From assembly GCF_009765825.1 (NCBI RefSeq), contig NZ_LMUR01000003.1, positions 283,864-347,863 of the forward strand: a stretch of 64,000 nucleotides of DNA, written 5' to 3'. The stretch comes from Granulicella sp. L60. Its GTDB lineage: Bacteria; Acidobacteriota; Terriglobia; Terriglobales; Acidobacteriaceae. Of the stretch, positions 41,183 through 49,461 are shown piece after piece (the stretch's first letter is position 1; the number at the start of each line of letters is the position of its first letter). The translations under genes and the position numbers were made by a program. The notes under the pieces are model-generated. The model saw only the letters and a program-made list of their open reading frames with translations, was not told the origin of the DNA and ran no database searches.

Positions 41183-41791
41183 ATGTCCCACGGCTGCCTT
41201 GAACAAAGGAATTATTCTTCGAATCAAGTCCTGATACTAAAAGAGCTAGAACGCACTCTTCTAGACCTGGACGACATGCAAGTCTCTGGAGCGGTAGCGA
41301 TGCTCCTTGCAGCAAAGCGCATATTCACAACGGGAGCTGGGCGGAGCGGTTTGGCGTTGCAGATGGCCGCCATGCGGCTGATGCATCTCGGTTTGACCGT
41401 GCATGTTGCCGGCGAGGTCACGACTCCGGCAATTGGTTGTGGCGACGTATTACTTGTTGCCTCGGGGTCGGGGACGACGGCAGGTGCAGTCCATGCTGCA
41501 GAGGTGGCGCGACAGGCAGGCGCAAGTGTCTTGCTGATAACCACGACATCTACGTTGAGACTGAATGAATTGGCGCAGATCTCAATAGTGGTCCCGGCAC
41601 CAACTAAGCAGGACCATGGCCGCACCAAGTCAGAACAATATGCAGGAGCTCTGTTTGAGCAGTGTGTGCTGCTTCTAATGGACGCAATGTTTCAGGTGAT
41701 GTGGCGCGAACGCGGAAGAGTTGTGGAAGCGTCATGCAAATCTGGAATAAGAAGTATGCAGCCCAGGCATTCTTTCCTGTCGTTAGATTAA
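41183..41791 (+). CDS. hxlB: 6-phospho-3-hexuloisomerase
   Basis: A 202-residue SIS-domain enzyme that converts D-arabino-hex-3-ulose 6-phosphate to fructose 6-phosphate in the ribulose monophosphate pathway. Typical motifs: 'RIFTTGAGRSGLALQMAAMRLMHLG', 'VTTPAIGCGDVLLVASGSGTTAGAVHAAEVARQAGA', 'LLITTTSTLRL', and 'EQYAGALFEQCVLLLMDAMFQ' near the C terminus. It is about 15 residues longer than usual at both ends. It precedes hxlA by 70 bp, the order being reversed from many hxlAB operons. Function in formaldehyde fixation or pentose-phosphate synthesis is well supported by the pair. Confidence 0.92.
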   Translation: MSHGCLEQRNYSSNQVLILKELERTLLDLDDMQVSGAVAMLLAAKRIFTTGAGRSGLALQMAAMRLMHLGLTVHVAGEVTTPAIGCGDVLLVASGSGTTAGAVHAAEVARQAGASVLLITTTSTLRLNELAQISIVVPAPTKQDHGRTKSEQYAGALFEQCVLLLMDAMFQVMWRERGRVVEASCKSGIRSMQPRHSFLSLD

Positions 41792-41861
41792 CGGGGCGGA
41801 ATTTTCGACCGTCGTTATTTTGATGGCTCATTTTTCAAAATCAGAAGAAACGGAGTACATA

Positions 41862-42494
41862 ATGAAACTGCAAGTTGCAATTGATCTACTTTCCACCGCG
41901 GACGCTCTTACGTTGCTCAACAAGGTCGCTCAACATGTAGATGTCATCGAACTTGGGACTCCACTCATCAAACAGCAGGGGCTAAGTGTTGTGACCAACG
42001 TCAAGGCAGCCCATCCTGGCAAGCTGGTATTTGCAGATATGAAGACCATGGACACGGGAGAGCTTGAGGCAGACCTCGCTTTTAAGGCCGGAGCAGACAT
42101 CATGACTGTATTAGCCTCGGCGGCAGACAGCACGATTGCAGGCGCTGTAAAGGCCGGAAAAATGCACGGTAAGGCTGTTGTAGCTGACATGATTGGTGTA
42201 TCCGATAAGGCAGCGAGACTTCGTGAGCTGAAGGGTCTCGGTGTCACTTGGGTTGAGTTGCATGGGGGCCTGGATGAGCAGGCTCAGGCGAGATACTCTT
42301 TTGAAAACCTACTCGAAGTGGGTCGCAGCGCAGGTATGCCGTTTTCAGTCGCGGGCGGTATAAACATTGATCGAATTGCAGGAGTTGAGTCGGCAGGCGC
42401 GACCATTGCAGTCGCAGGCGCGGCGATCTATGGCGCGAAAGATCCTGGAGCTGCCGCCAAAGCACTTCGTGAGAAGATCAAGCAGTTAGGATAA
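41862..42494 (+). CDS. hxlA: 3-hexulose-6-phosphate synthase
   Basis: A 210-residue TIM-barrel enzyme of the orotidine-phosphate-decarboxylase suprafamily, condensing formaldehyde with ribulose 5-phosphate. The active-site residues are visible: Asp8 ('LQVAIDLL'), Glu30 ('DVIELGTPL'), Asp59-Lys61-Asp64 ('FADMKTMD') and His134 ('WVELHGGLDEQ'), as well as the phosphate-binding 'FSVAGGINIDRI' and 'AVAGAAIYGAKDP'. Start is ATG at 41862, as in family members beginning MKLQ; the open frame begins 14 codons earlier. With hxlB it forms the key formaldehyde-fixing module. No methanol or formaldehyde-producing dehydrogenase is nearby, so formaldehyde is probably from demethylation of aromatic methyl ethers or is imported. 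Confidence 0.95.
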   Translation: MKLQVAIDLLSTADALTLLNKVAQHVDVIELGTPLIKQQGLSVVTNVKAAHPGKLVFADMKTMDTGELEADLAFKAGADIMTVLASAADSTIAGAVKAGKMHGKAVVADMIGVSDKAARLRELKGLGVTWVELHGGLDEQAQARYSFENLLEVGRSAGMPFSVAGGINIDRIAGVESAGATIAVAGAAIYGAKDPGAAAKALREKIKQLG

Positions 42495-42569
42495 TTTGGC
42501 GGCTCATCCGAGCGCGGTTTGGCTGTGCCGTCACGTTGGACCATCTGTAATAACAACGGAGAATATAAG

Positions 42570-43556
42570 ATGAAGGCTCAGTTACTAACCGCGTTCGGAG
42601 GCACCGAGAATTTTCAACTAGCTGATGTCCCGAAGCCTGTAGTGCAAGATGGAACGCTCTTGATCCGTCTCGCAGCGACGTCCGTGAACTCTCTTGACAT
42701 CAAGATTCGAGAGGGTGGCATCTCCGTAGCACCGGATTTACCGGGCATCCTCGGTTCCGATATCGCGGGCACCGTCGAAGCGGTTGGCGCCGGTGTGATT
42801 GGGTTCGCACCTGGCGATGAAGTGTACGGTTGCGCTGGAGGAATCAGAGGCTTTGGCGGGACACTGGCCGAATACATCGTAGCTGATGCTAGGCTGATGG
42901 CTCCGAAACCAAAGACATTGTCCATGCTTGAAACTGCCGCTCTCCCTTTGGTGTCGATTACTGCGTGGCAGGGCCTCGAGCGCGCAAAGACATCAGCTTC
43001 TGATCATGTGTTGGTGCATGGTGCTACAGGTGGGGTCGGCCATGTCGCGCTACAACTCGTAAGGGTAATCGGAGCTCGAATAGCGACGACAGTTGCCTCA
43101 AACGGCGATTCCGAAACCGCCAGAAGATTAGGCGCGGACGAGGTCATCAACTATCACGAAGAAACGGTGGAGCAATATGTCGATCGTCTTACGGCGGGCC
43201 GCGGGTTTGACGTAGTCTTCGATACGATTGGGGGAAAGAACCTCGAACTGTCTCTGACTGCTGCTGGCTCGAATGGCCGTGTATCGACCACCAACGGTCG
43301 CACGACATTGGATCTGAGCGAGGCGCACTCGAAGGGGCTCTCCTTCCACGTTATTTTCATGATGTTGCCTCTAATTGAAGATCGCGGCAGGGAAGGGCAC
43401 GGAAAGATTTTGAGAGATGTAGCGAGACTTGTCGACGATGGAAAATTACGACCGCTGCTGGACGCAGAGAGGTTTACTCTCAGCACTGCTCCCGACGCAC
43501 ATCGCCGACTGCAATCAGGTAAAGCGACGGGGAAAATAGTTATTGACCTCAGCTGA
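42570..43556 (+). CDS. Zinc-independent medium-chain dehydrogenase (quinone oxidoreductase-like)
   Basis: A 328-residue MDR-family oxidoreductase. The N-terminal GroES-like domain ('MKAQLLTAFGGTENFQLADVPKP', 'LPGILGSDIAGTVEAVGAGV', 'GDEVYGCAGGI') and the Rossmann domain ('DHVLVHGATGGVGHVALQLVRVIGA', 'GADEVINYHEE') are complete. The zinc-binding cysteines of alcohol dehydrogenases are missing. It probably reduces quinones, enones or aldehydes with NADPH. Start is ATG 42570, 8 bp after GGAG. It is 75 bp after hxlA, and probably in the same operon, perhaps removing aldehydes or quinones along with formaldehyde; this is inference. Confidence 0.9.
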   Translation: MKAQLLTAFGGTENFQLADVPKPVVQDGTLLIRLAATSVNSLDIKIREGGISVAPDLPGILGSDIAGTVEAVGAGVIGFAPGDEVYGCAGGIRGFGGTLAEYIVADARLMAPKPKTLSMLETAALPLVSITAWQGLERAKTSASDHVLVHGATGGVGHVALQLVRVIGARIATTVASNGDSETARRLGADEVINYHEETVEQYVDRLTAGRGFDVVFDTIGGKNLELSLTAAGSNGRVSTTNGRTTLDLSEAHSKGLSFHVIFMMLPLIEDRGREGHGKILRDVARLVDDGKLRPLLDAERFTLSTAPDAHRRLQSGKATGKIVIDLS

Positions 43557-43621
43557 GAGTCCGGCACGATTGCACAGCATCCCTCCTTCGATATAATCGA
43601 AGAATCAATTCGGAGTGTTGG

Positions 43622-43864
43622 ATGACGCGTGAAGAAGCGCTGGTAAATTTACAGATGATTAAGAGCAGGGGTGTCCTGGCTCTTCGCTTACTCGAAGTGA
43701 CCCCGCGCACGCCGGCTACAGAGAACGAGATTCGTCGCCTCGTCAGCGACCTTAAGAACGATTTACAAAGGGAGTTCGAGCGGACTTCTCCTGAGAGCTC
43801 TCAAAAGAAAATGACGATGTTCGAGCTTAGTATCTATTCGCCCACGATTGAGGAACATGGATGA
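43622..43864 (+). CDS. Small protein of unknown function
   Basis: An 80-residue, charged, mainly helical protein ('MTREEALVNLQMIKSRGVLALRLLEVTPRTPATENEIRRLVSDLKNDL' region shortened here), with no signal or membrane segment. The ATG follows GGAG at 6 bp and an ATAATC-like box in a CTTCGAT-ATA-ATCGAAG palindrome lies about 20 bp upstream of that, so expression is plausible. I do not recognise the family. It sits 65 bp after the dehydrogenase gene. Confidence 0.5.
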   Translation: MTREEALVNLQMIKSRGVLALRLLEVTPRTPATENEIRRLVSDLKNDLQREFERTSPESSQKKMTMFELSIYSPTIEEHG

Positions 43865-44073
43865 CAACCGGGATCTGCCGTCTCAAGGTTGATGGAGCGA
43901 TCAGCGAGAAGTGGTCAGAGGTATTCGAAGCCACTATCTATGCAGTTTCTAAGTACATCTCTTAAGTGAGGCCGCAATTCGCTTGGGCAGCGCCGCGTCG
44001 ATTGGCTTGCCGGCACGTCCGATAAAGGAGCGAAGCCTGTGCGCAACAAGCTATCGCTCCCCTGGAACCTTAA

Positions 44074-44682
44074 CTATGGAGTCGACCCTGATGTTGGATG
44101 GATACAGCTTTCGCTCAGCGCCCGATCCAAGGCAATCTCGTTGAGTTTCGATGCGCCTTTATGGTGAGCTTGAAGATAATTGCCGATCGCAGTAGCCATT
44201 TCAACTCGGCAATTCGCCCCCGATCTTATATCTTTCGTTGAAGCCAGCTCTGCGATGAGTTCTGCCTGCAACTGATCCAGTTCGGGCCGTATCGTCTTGG
44301 CCAAGTCAATCGGAGTGTGGGCCGGAGCGCCACCATCTCTCCTCCAATCGGCTAGCAGAGAGTATTGAACGACCTTGTTTGCTTCTATTTGGGCTTTGAA
44401 AAATCTCGTCATCGACACTGAATCAATGCCTTTCGCGTCTCCGGCTCTAATCGCGCCAACGATTACCTGGGCCTCACGGGTTTCATCTTCCACAGCGGCA
44501 CCGCTGTCCCACTTGGAGAGTGCAACCTGCTCCGCGATAGCTAACCTACGGGCTGAGGCCCTAACTAGAGGGTCGAGCCGACTGGGGGGAGTTTGTGCAG
44601 ATACCGATCCCGTCGTCATAGTCACGAAAACTGCTGCCATCAATCCATTCGCCCAAGAAATCCGTCTTGCACTGGGAATCAT
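44074..44682 (-). CDS. Exported chorismate mutase (AroQ gamma)
   Basis: A 202-residue protein with a signal peptide (residues 1-28, 'MIPSARRISWANGLMAAVFV', ending 'SVSAQT'). The all-helical AroQ-gamma pattern is strong: 'LVRASARRLAIAEQVALSKW', 'VEDETREAQVI', 'FFKAQIEANKVVQYSLLADWR', with the Arg, Lys, Glu and Gln that hold chorismate in known enzymes. It should convert chorismate to prephenate in the periplasm. Such secreted forms are known in Mycobacterium and Salmonella, with debated roles. A GTG start eight codons upstream lies inside the regulatory palindrome and is unlikely. It shares the divergent promoter and the MarR-type site with the NTF2-like gene. Confidence 0.88.
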   Translation of the reverse strand: MIPSARRISWANGLMAAVFVTMTTGSVSAQTPPSRLDPLVRASARRLAIAEQVALSKWDSGAAVEDETREAQVIVGAIRAGDAKGIDSVSMTRFFKAQIEANKVVQYSLLADWRRDGGAPAHTPIDLAKTIRPELDQLQAELIAELASTKDIRSGANCRVEMATAIGNYLQAHHKGASKLNEIALDRALSESCIHPTSGSTP

Positions 44683-44695
44683 ATTGTTTCTGTAG

Positions 44696-44709
44696 GATGT
44701 ATACACACC
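44696..44709. promoter_or_regulatory. MarR-type site between chorismate mutase and NTF2-like genes
   Basis: GATGTATACACACC, 14 bp before the chorismate mutase start and 102 bp before the divergent NTF2-like start. Identical to the MFS upstream site. Confidence 0.7.
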
Positions 44710-44810
44710 CTGATGATATCAGCGGATGATTCATTGACCAAATTCGGAACCGCGAGTTTGCCGGGCAGCGCATCCTGTGATCCCATCTTTCGTTGAGAGG
44801 CCACTGACTA

Positions 44811-45437
44811 GTGAACATTAATCAAACAATTCTTCGAACAAATGTATTGCTCATAAGTTTTACTGTTTCTTTCGCGGGTGTAATCAGCGCTCAGGGAAAG
44901 AAGACACCCAGCGTTAAGCCGCAGGAAGACGGCGGAACAGTCTATGCTGCCTCCGATTTGGCTTCTTCCACTCCATTAGCACGGCCAGCTGATGTAGCCT
45001 CGCCGGAAGCGCTGCTCGCCGCGCTTCATGATTCGGTGTCTGGTCCTCAAGGTCCGGTCGATTGGGATCGCTTTCGATCCCTGTTCTTGCCCTCGGCTCG
45101 TCTGGGATCCACAAGGACGGACGTCAATGGCGTAACGCGAATCACAAGTTCTACCGTTGAAGAACTGATTTCATCAGGAGCTGCGGAACGCGAAAAGGTC
45201 CCTTGGTATGAGGAAATTCTCGTAAAGCATTTAGAACGGTTCGACCATATTGCCGTAGCGTTCTACAGCCATGACGACAGATCGAGTTTGCAAGGGCCAC
45301 CAATACAACAAAGCGTCAATGTCTGCGTGATGCTTTATGACGGTAGTCGTTGGTGGATTCAAAGCGCCAGTTGGGAAGCCGTTCCAAAATTCCGAAGCTT
45401 GCCTCCCGAACTCGATCCACGGGTACACACACGATGA
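44811..45437 (+). CDS. Exported NTF2/SnoaL-like protein
   Basis: A 208-residue protein with a Sec signal (residues 1-27, ending 'VISAQG'). The domain is a NTF2-like fold often found in secreted proteins of Acidobacteria and Bacteroidetes: 'SPEALLAALHDSVSGPQGPVDWDRFRSLFLPSARLG', 'STVEELISSG', 'YEEILVKHLERFDHIAVAFYSHDDRS', 'VNVCVMLYDGSRWWIQSASWEAVP'. Substrate or partner is unknown. It is divergent from the chorismate mutase gene with the MarR-type site in between, so both are probably coregulated, perhaps with the acyltransferase gene downstream. Confidence 0.8.
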   Translation: MNINQTILRTNVLLISFTVSFAGVISAQGKKTPSVKPQEDGGTVYAASDLASSTPLARPADVASPEALLAALHDSVSGPQGPVDWDRFRSLFLPSARLGSTRTDVNGVTRITSSTVEELISSGAAEREKVPWYEEILVKHLERFDHIAVAFYSHDDRSSLQGPPIQQSVNVCVMLYDGSRWWIQSASWEAVPKFRSLPPELDPRVHTR

Positions 45438-45542
45438 ATGCTTCGCTCAGGATATACATGCGGGCTCAGCGGGTTCGACGAAGAGGTTGAGATCGCCAAT
45501 ATCAGAGCTGCCACACATTTTTCATAGAAAAGTACCTGCTAG

Positions 45543-45556
45543 GATGTGTATACATC
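45543..45556. promoter_or_regulatory. MarR-type site upstream of the acyltransferase
   Basis: GATGTGTATACATC, the reverse complement of the MarR gene's own site, embedded in a 16-bp GGATG...CATCC dyad. It lies 166 bp before the acyltransferase start. Confidence 0.7.
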
Positions 45557-45634
45557 CGCAGTGCCAACCTGGTGCGTTGACAGCTTCCTCCCGACAGCCT
45601 CCGCATGATTTAGGGGCAATGTCTGCGCGATGGG

Positions 45635-45670
45635 AACGATGTTCTCTGGCTAACCCCAGAGAACATCGTT
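45635..45670 (+). promoter_or_regulatory. Perfect 15-bp hairpin in the acyltransferase leader
   Basis: AACGATGTTCTCTGG and its exact complement around a CTAACC loop, 51 bp before the acyltransferase start. No T-run follows. A 17-codon open frame with AAGGGGAAG ahead of it (45691-45744) overlaps the gene start in another frame. Together they could be a leader or attenuator; otherwise a large operator. Confidence 0.55.
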
Positions 45671-45721
45671 GAGTCCAAGGGGAAGTCTTGATGAATAGAT
45701 ATTTGAAAGCCGAGGAACGAA

Positions 45722-46993
45722 ATGTCGCTAGCTTCTCTCTCTAATCTCTCCGAATCACATTCGGGGGCTATACCTGGGAATCTAGGAACTCTTGAGGGGA
45801 TACAAGAGTTCTTCTGGGCCACAGAGCCGACGAAGAGCCGCCTCGCGCTGGTGGTCGCAGAAGTAGTTGGTCCTTCAATTCCAGAGGATTGGAAAAAAGC
45901 GCTAAAGAAGCTCCGCCAGAGATATCCTATTCTGGCGGCAAGGATCTCGAAGACGCCTGGAGTTAGGCCTCACTTCGTGCCTTCTCTCCTTGGATCGATC
46001 CCCTTTAGAGTGGAACCTTATCGCGAAGATCTGAGTATCGATCAGCTGATGGCGGGGGAATTGGCCATCTCATTTGATCGAGGCGAGGCGGCCTTAGCGC
46101 GGGTCGTACTATTTCACGGTCCGGAACGGTCGCTGATCGTGTTTGTTGGTCACCACGCAGCGTGCGACGGCTTGACTCTCGTTAATATGGTGCAGGATCT
46201 GATTTCGGCTGCAGCTGGTGAGCCGCTTGGGACGGTAGTACCAATTCTCCCTACAACAGGTGAACTCTTGGGGCTGCCCGAGCCTCCACCGTATTCCTCC
46301 TTTCTCGGAAAGAACGCGGCTACGGAGTGCCCTGTGCTCGGTTTTCCGTTCCCGGTTGTATCGAGCCAACAGTTGGAAGCCGACACACTCGCCAAAGTGA
46401 TTCTTCGTGCGCGGCAGGAAAAGACCACTGTTCATGGGGCGCTGGTTGCTGCGTTTATCAGTGCCGGGAAGGCCTCCTTTGCCCCGTGGAGAACCGAGCC
46501 CGTCGCTTGTCTGTCACCTATCGATCTTCGTCCTCTCCTTAAGCTGGGTTCGGCAGCTGGCGTGTTGACGACGATACATCCAACAATAGCGATGCCCTCC
46601 GACAATCCGCAGTTTTGGGATTTCGCGAGACTGGTCAGCGGCGCAATGCCTGGTTCTCGGACTATTGAGGCGGCTCGTGGAGGTACGCTTGCCGTTCGTG
46701 AGGTCGTCAGTCAAGAACCGGACCCGTATGACCCAGCCACAGTCGATCTTCGGGGCTTCTTCAATCATCATCTTATGGTCAGCAATTATGGCGCCGGAGA
46801 GTATCGTACCGACTTCGGATCGTTGAAGCTGGCTGCACTTTATCCCTCCCACATCAGTGGGGGAACTCCCGACACTCAAACCATTTCAGCAATCACCATC
46901 GCTGGAGTGCTTTATGTGACTCACGCAAGCCGTGCCCCTATACAGTCGTTTCTGAAGGACTCGCTGACACTTCTTATTGCATCCTGCGATTAG
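45722..46993 (+). CDS. Condensation/PapA-type acyltransferase
   Basis: A 423-residue protein of the CoA-dependent acyltransferase superfamily (condensation domains, PapA5, alcohol acyltransferases). The catalytic motif HHxxxDG is at residues 144-150 ('VGHHAACDGLTLVNMVQDL'), and the second structural motif near 'DLRGFFNHHLMVSNYGAGEYRTDFG' corresponds to the DFGWG-like region. The N-terminal half contains 'KKALKKLRQRYPILAARIS' typical of this fold. It should transfer an acyl group to an alcohol or amine of a small molecule. Start ATG follows GAGGAAC. It has a MarR-type site and a perfect hairpin upstream. There is no adjacent thiolation or adenylation domain, so it is not a nonribosomal peptide synthetase module. 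Confidence 0.85.
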   Translation: MSLASLSNLSESHSGAIPGNLGTLEGIQEFFWATEPTKSRLALVVAEVVGPSIPEDWKKALKKLRQRYPILAARISKTPGVRPHFVPSLLGSIPFRVEPYREDLSIDQLMAGELAISFDRGEAALARVVLFHGPERSLIVFVGHHAACDGLTLVNMVQDLISAAAGEPLGTVVPILPTTGELLGLPEPPPYSSFLGKNAATECPVLGFPFPVVSSQQLEADTLAKVILRARQEKTTVHGALVAAFISAGKASFAPWRTEPVACLSPIDLRPLLKLGSAAGVLTTIHPTIAMPSDNPQFWDFARLVSGAMPGSRTIEAARGGTLAVREVVSQEPDPYDPATVDLRGFFNHHLMVSNYGAGEYRTDFGSLKLAALYPSHISGGTPDTQTISAITIAGVLYVTHASRAPIQSFLKDSLTLLIASCD

Positions 46994-47022
46994 CCTCGTG
47001 ACCTAATTCTTTGGCCACGAGG
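46994..47022. terminator. Hairpin between convergent genes
   Basis: CCTCGTG/CACGAGG, a 7-bp stem with a 15-nt loop, directly after the acyltransferase stop and before the convergent dehydrogenase gene's stop. Modest strength. Confidence 0.45.
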
Positions 47023-47045
47023 TCATGGAAAAGCGGGAACTAGTT

Positions 47046-47924
47046 TCAATGAGTATTGGCACGATTGGTGGTTTTGGCCAACTCATAGTAGCCCGCGGCC
47101 CAGTCTGCGTCTTTGAGGCCGGCGCTGATCGCTCTTTCAAAATTCGCGCGGTAGAGATCGCCCAGAGGTGTCTGCACCTTTGCACTTTCTGCTGCTTCCA
47201 GATAGAGCCGGGTGTCCTTATCTCCCAAAGCAATGGTGCCGCCTGGCTGTTCGGGTGGATGAACCATCAGTTTGATATAGCTTTCATAGAACGGCGAGCG
47301 GAACAATGCGTTGTTTGCAGTTTCAGCGAAGAGCTCCGGTTCAATGCCATTAGCCTCGGCATAGATCATGCTTTCGGAGAGCGCGGCAATCATCGAAGTG
47401 ATCAGGAAATTTCCACCTAGCTTGAGAGCGTGAGCGCTTGAGGGCTTTGAGGAGACCACAGTAATTCCACGGCTAAAAGATTCCAGTAGAGGCTTCACTG
47501 TTTCCACTGCGTGTGATTCCCCGGCAACGGCGACCCACAGCTTGCCGTCTTCAGCAATATTCGGGCGTCCAAAGACCGGCGAGCCCAGATATTTCTGATT
47601 TCTTGCGTGGTGCTCGGCGGTAAGCTCGTCGGAGAGTGCCACGCTAATGCTGCTCAGTGCGACGTGGATGGCACCTTTAGGTATGGCCTGTAAGACTCCC
47701 TGGTCAAAGAGAAGGTCCCGCAATGCGGCATCGTCGATAACCATGGTAAATACGACCTCAGCATCGGCAACGGCGTCCGCAGGAGAATTGGCGATTCTGG
47801 CGCCGAGTAATGACTGAGCGCGCTCCGGCGTGCGGTTCCAGACCGTCAACTCATGATTCGCTTCGATCAGATGACGGGCAATAGCCGCGCCCATCTTGCC
47901 CAGTCCAAGAAACGCAATATGCAT
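47046..47924 (-). CDS. 3-hydroxyisobutyrate dehydrogenase-family oxidoreductase
   Basis: A 292-residue NAD(P)-dependent beta-hydroxyacid dehydrogenase. The cofactor motif 'IAFLGLGKMGAAIARHLIEANHELTVWNRT' begins at residue 3; the catalytic Lys is in 'ALKLGGNFLITSMIAALSES' and the substrate loop 'LSSISVALSDELTAEH'. Family members act on 3-hydroxyisobutyrate, tartronate semialdehyde, glyoxylate or imines. 'HVALSSIS' replaces the more typical 'DxSTIxP' with Ser, so the substrate is not predicted. It starts at ATG 47924; GGAGC lies 8 bp upstream on its strand. It is convergent with the acyltransferase gene. Confidence 0.92.
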   Translation of the reverse strand: MHIAFLGLGKMGAAIARHLIEANHELTVWNRTPERAQSLLGARIANSPADAVADAEVVFTMVIDDAALRDLLFDQGVLQAIPKGAIHVALSSISVALSDELTAEHHARNQKYLGSPVFGRPNIAEDGKLWVAVAGESHAVETVKPLLESFSRGITVVSSKPSSAHALKLGGNFLITSMIAALSESMIYAEANGIEPELFAETANNALFRSPFYESYIKLMVHPPEQPGGTIALGDKDTRLYLEAAESAKVQTPLGDLYRANFERAISAGLKDADWAAGYYELAKTTNRANTH

Positions 47925-48225
47925 CGTGTAGCTCCTTAGGTATAAACAAACGTATCAAGCGAGAAAACACCCATCAAGCATTGGATGTCTCAGCCGCGTA
48001 GAACGGTTTCGGGAATCGAAGACGTGTCCGTGGATGGTGGATCCTGACCGAGTCAGATTCTTGCGCCCGGGGGGCTGCGCTATAGCGAGACAAGTAGATG
48101 CGGCCACGCAGTCATGACGATGATTTTCCTATGCTTTTTGATCGAGAAGTCCGGCGACCGAACTTGCGCTTGTCGTAAGCGATCCGATTACGCTTAGACT
48201 TCTTGCTGACGCAAATCTTTAGCAG
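47925..48225. other. Intergenic region, no gene recognised
   Basis: About 300 bp between the dehydrogenase start and the amylase remnant stop. I see no coding frame and no strong repeat. Confidence 0.4.
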
Positions 48226-49278
48226 CTAAGCCGGCGTTAAAATTTGTACTTCCGATGGCGCAAGTACGATTGGTAGCGAAGCTATCTGCGGCATGGACGA
48301 GGACGAGCCTCCGGCATAGATCGTTCCCGCTGCAACTGAAGTCTTGCTTGTGGCGACCGTGCCGCAATTGCTGTAGGCGACATTGAATGTCTTGCCAGCC
48401 CGATTGAGATCGACGTCACAAAGGATCGCGCCGGCAAACCTATTCGAGCCACTGGTGTTTGCGACGACGATCACTTCACGGTTCGAGAGAATCCGCGAGA
48501 ATGCGATGAGGCCACCCGAGCCCGTCGATTGCCCGAAATCGTGTCCGTTACCCGAAACTTCTCGGAAATAAAGGCGCCCATAGCGCAACGCTGGATCGGC
48601 TTTGCGCAATTTAGCGATGGCCTTTAGGGATGTATAGAAGCTGGAGGTTTGGTCGAACGGGTTTGGGGTGTTGCCCCAAATTGCTTCTCGAACGGATTCG
48701 CAGGCATCGAGACCGTCGATGGTGCCTTGCAGGCCTTGTTCCGTACCGTAGTAAACGCAGGGAATTCCCTGAAGGGAAAAAAGCAGGGCCAAGGCCATCG
48801 TGACCTGCCCGGGCGGTGTGCCCGGCGCGTTGAAGCGCGAATTCTGGTCATGGTTATCGATGAAGCTTACGAAGTATTTACCTGCCTCGCCGTGAGAGGA
48901 GATTTGGCCTTCCTCGGCAATGTTGCGATTGTTGAAAAGTGCCGCGATGGTTTCTACGCCGGGAGGATTGGGGCCGAGCGCCTTGATGACTGAAGGGAGC
49001 AGAAAGAACAGCGGAAAATCCAGCTCGGAGTCCATGCCGAAACCCTGATCACTGGGCGCGTTGCGCCCGACGAACCTGTCGATCATGGCCTGGGAATCGT
49101 AAACCTCACCGAACGTGAAGAAGTTACGTTTGCCTGCGCTTTGCGCGAATTCACGCATGGCGTTCCCAAAAGTCTCGATCATGTCGGCGCGTGCATATTT
49201 CACGGTGTCGATGCGATACCCGTCGATGTCGTACTTGGCCATCAGGTACTGGTAAGCATGAACAAGATTGATCCACAA
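48226..49278 (-). pseudogene. 5'-truncated GH13 alpha-amylase
   Basis: The frame encodes only the C-terminal half or so of a glycoside hydrolase family 13 enzyme, 350 residues. It starts in the middle of the barrel at 'YQYLMAKYDIDGYRIDTVKYA' with the nucleophile Asp, then has the acid/base Glu ('FFTFGEVYDSQ'), the transition-state Asp ('VSFIDNHDQNSRF') and a C-terminal beta domain. The N-terminal third of the barrel with the first conserved region is missing. Going upstream in frame, homology stops within about 20 codons and a TGA is met near 49317; the divergent KdsC-like gene begins at 49462, so the missing part is not there. No start codon with a ribosome site is seen. A recombination or deletion has removed the 5' end. 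Confidence 0.75.
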
Positions 49279-49461
49279 CGTCCGGATTGCATTCTTGGGT
49301 AGAGCAGGCGATGCTCATCTAAGGGCGCATCGCAATGGAAAGACTGCTGTTTATTGCCATCCTGTTGATGCCGATCTTTGATGACTCGCGGTATCGGAGA
49401 GACGGCGACTGACAAAGAGCAAAGTGAATAACGAGCGACATCGCTGCATTAGAATCGTTCC

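Noticed and set aside
44683-44706. Earlier GTG start for the chorismate mutase
   Set aside because: That start lies inside the MarR-type palindrome and would add eight residues before a normal signal peptide.
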